Assembly (NCBI GenBank): GCA_947475795.1 | Contig: CANJOX010000193.1 | Coordinates: forward strand, 1 to 6,252 | Direction of reading: 5' to 3' | Source of the DNA: Gemmatimonadota bacterium | GTDB lineage: Bacteria > Gemmatimonadota > Gemmatimonadetes > Gemmatimonadales > Gemmatimonadaceae | Length of the DNA: 6,252 nucleotides | In this document: positions 5,964-6,252 of the stretch, piece by piece | Layout: the number at the start of each line of letters is the position of its first letter | Position numbering within the stretch: position 1 is the first letter of the stretch | The notes under the pieces: generated by a model | Told to the model about the DNA's origin: nothing | The model's database searches: none | Seen by the model: the letters and a program-made list of their open reading frames with translations, nothing else | Position numbers and translations under genes: made by a program

Positions 5964-6252
5964 GCCTGAACGTAGCGTCGATCTGATCGCGGTGGGTGGG
6001 GGGACGGCCGGACTGGTCACCGCCGCGGGTGGCGCCGGGCTGGGCGCGCGTGTGGCGCTCGTGGAGCGCGACCGTCTGGGCGGCGAATGTCTGTGGAACG
6101 GCTGCGTCCCCTCGAAGGCGCTGATCGCCGCGTCACGCGCGGCCCACGCCGCCCGGACGGCCGGTCGGTTGGGGGTGCACGCCGGCGATGTGCGGGTGGA
6201 CCTCGACGAGGTGCTCGCCCACGTGCGGCAGGTGCAGGCGCGGATCGCCCCG
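5962..6252 (+). CDS. FAD-dependent pyridine nucleotide-disulfide oxidoreductase, mercuric-reductase-like (5' part only)
   Basis: Only the first 97 residues are in the window; the frame runs open off the right edge. Full family members have about 450-500 residues. The ATG at 5962 is placed just before the Rossmann strand DLIAVGGGTAGL (7-18), the FAD dinucleotide-binding GGGxxG-type motif, which ends with the ribose-binding Glu35 in VALVE. The redox-active disulfide follows as GGECLWNGCVPSKAL (40-54, Cys43 and Cys48), the class I disulfide reductase signature shared by lipoamide dehydrogenase, glutathione reductase and MerA. The wording GCVPSKALI followed by AAH and, later, VDLDEVLAHVRQVQARIAP fits the MerA-like/YkgC-like branch better than lipoamide dehydrogenase. 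Mercury reduction itself cannot be claimed: the N-terminal HMA domain of classic MerA is absent, and the C-terminal cysteine pair is out of view. It is divergent from the VTT-DUF547 gene, with the start codons overlapping in CATG. No Shine-Dalgarno sequence is visible. Confidence 0.9.
   Translation, partial: MPERSVDLIAVGGGTAGLVTAAGGAGLGARVALVERDRLGGECLWNGCVPSKALIAASRAAHAARTAGRLGVHAGDVRVDLDEVLAHVRQVQARIAP

Noticed and set aside
4704..5969. Long open frame on the plus strand (421 codons) opposite the VTT-DUF547 gene
   Set aside because: Its product is rich in Arg, Gly, His and Gln with no motifs, typical of the antisense of a GC-rich gene, while the minus strand encodes two recognised domains.
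5964..6020. A start of the VTT-DUF547 gene further upstream, at 6020 on the minus strand
   Set aside because: The extra 19 residues would lie entirely on top of the conserved FAD-binding start of the oxidoreductase and add Pro/Ser/Thr-rich sequence with no family match.
5962..6252. Calling the oxidoreductase merA (mercuric reductase)
   Set aside because: Only the N-terminal fifth is visible, no HMA domain precedes it, and the C-terminal cysteines and any mer neighbours cannot be seen.

Overview
The window is very GC-rich, densely coding DNA with short gaps. It holds six genes, and only the two end genes may be cut by the window edges. Secreted and membrane proteins with Sec-type signal peptides dominate, and most starts lack a clear Shine-Dalgarno sequence. 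This looks like the chromosome of a high-GC Gram-negative-type bacterium. Gemmatimonadota would fit, because DUF1028, DUF547 and TPR plus CxxC-tail proteins sit together in a Gemmatimonas-like style. That taxonomic guess is inference from style, not from a marker gene. I see no mobile element, CRISPR array, tRNA or rRNA.

Layout: (1) 12-1679 (+) is a signal-peptide TPR protein with one late membrane helix and a cytoplasmic CxxC...CxxC tail of the kind often found at the end of signalling proteins. (2) 1704-2144 (-), convergent with it, is a small four-helix membrane protein. (3) 2145-2342 is a divergent intergenic region. (4) 2343-3236 (+) is a secreted DUF1028 (Ntn-hydrolase-fold) protein, followed 50 bases later by (5) 3287-4468 (+), a secreted metallophosphoesterase. 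These two probably form a small operon of exported hydrolases. (6) 4485-5963 (-), convergent with the phosphoesterase, is a fusion of a TVP38/TMEM64 (VTT/SNARE-associated) membrane domain to a DUF547 domain. (7) 5962-6252 (+) is the N-terminal part of a mercuric-reductase-like FAD disulfide oxidoreductase. It is divergent from the fusion gene and their start codons share the tetranucleotide CATG.

The strongest lead is the right-hand end: a one-gene VTT-DUF547 fusion head-to-head with a MerA-like flavoprotein. TVP38-family proteins and MerA-like reductases are recurrent genomic partners, so the two probably belong to one functional module at the membrane, with DUF547 as a probable periplasmic part. 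Two further leads are the TPR receptor-like protein, whose only recognisable cytoplasmic element is the four-cysteine module, and the DUF1028 protein, whose predicted signal-peptidase cut would leave a threonine at the mature N-terminus. I found no defence system or other clearly new multi-gene system; what is unusual here is at the level of domain architecture.
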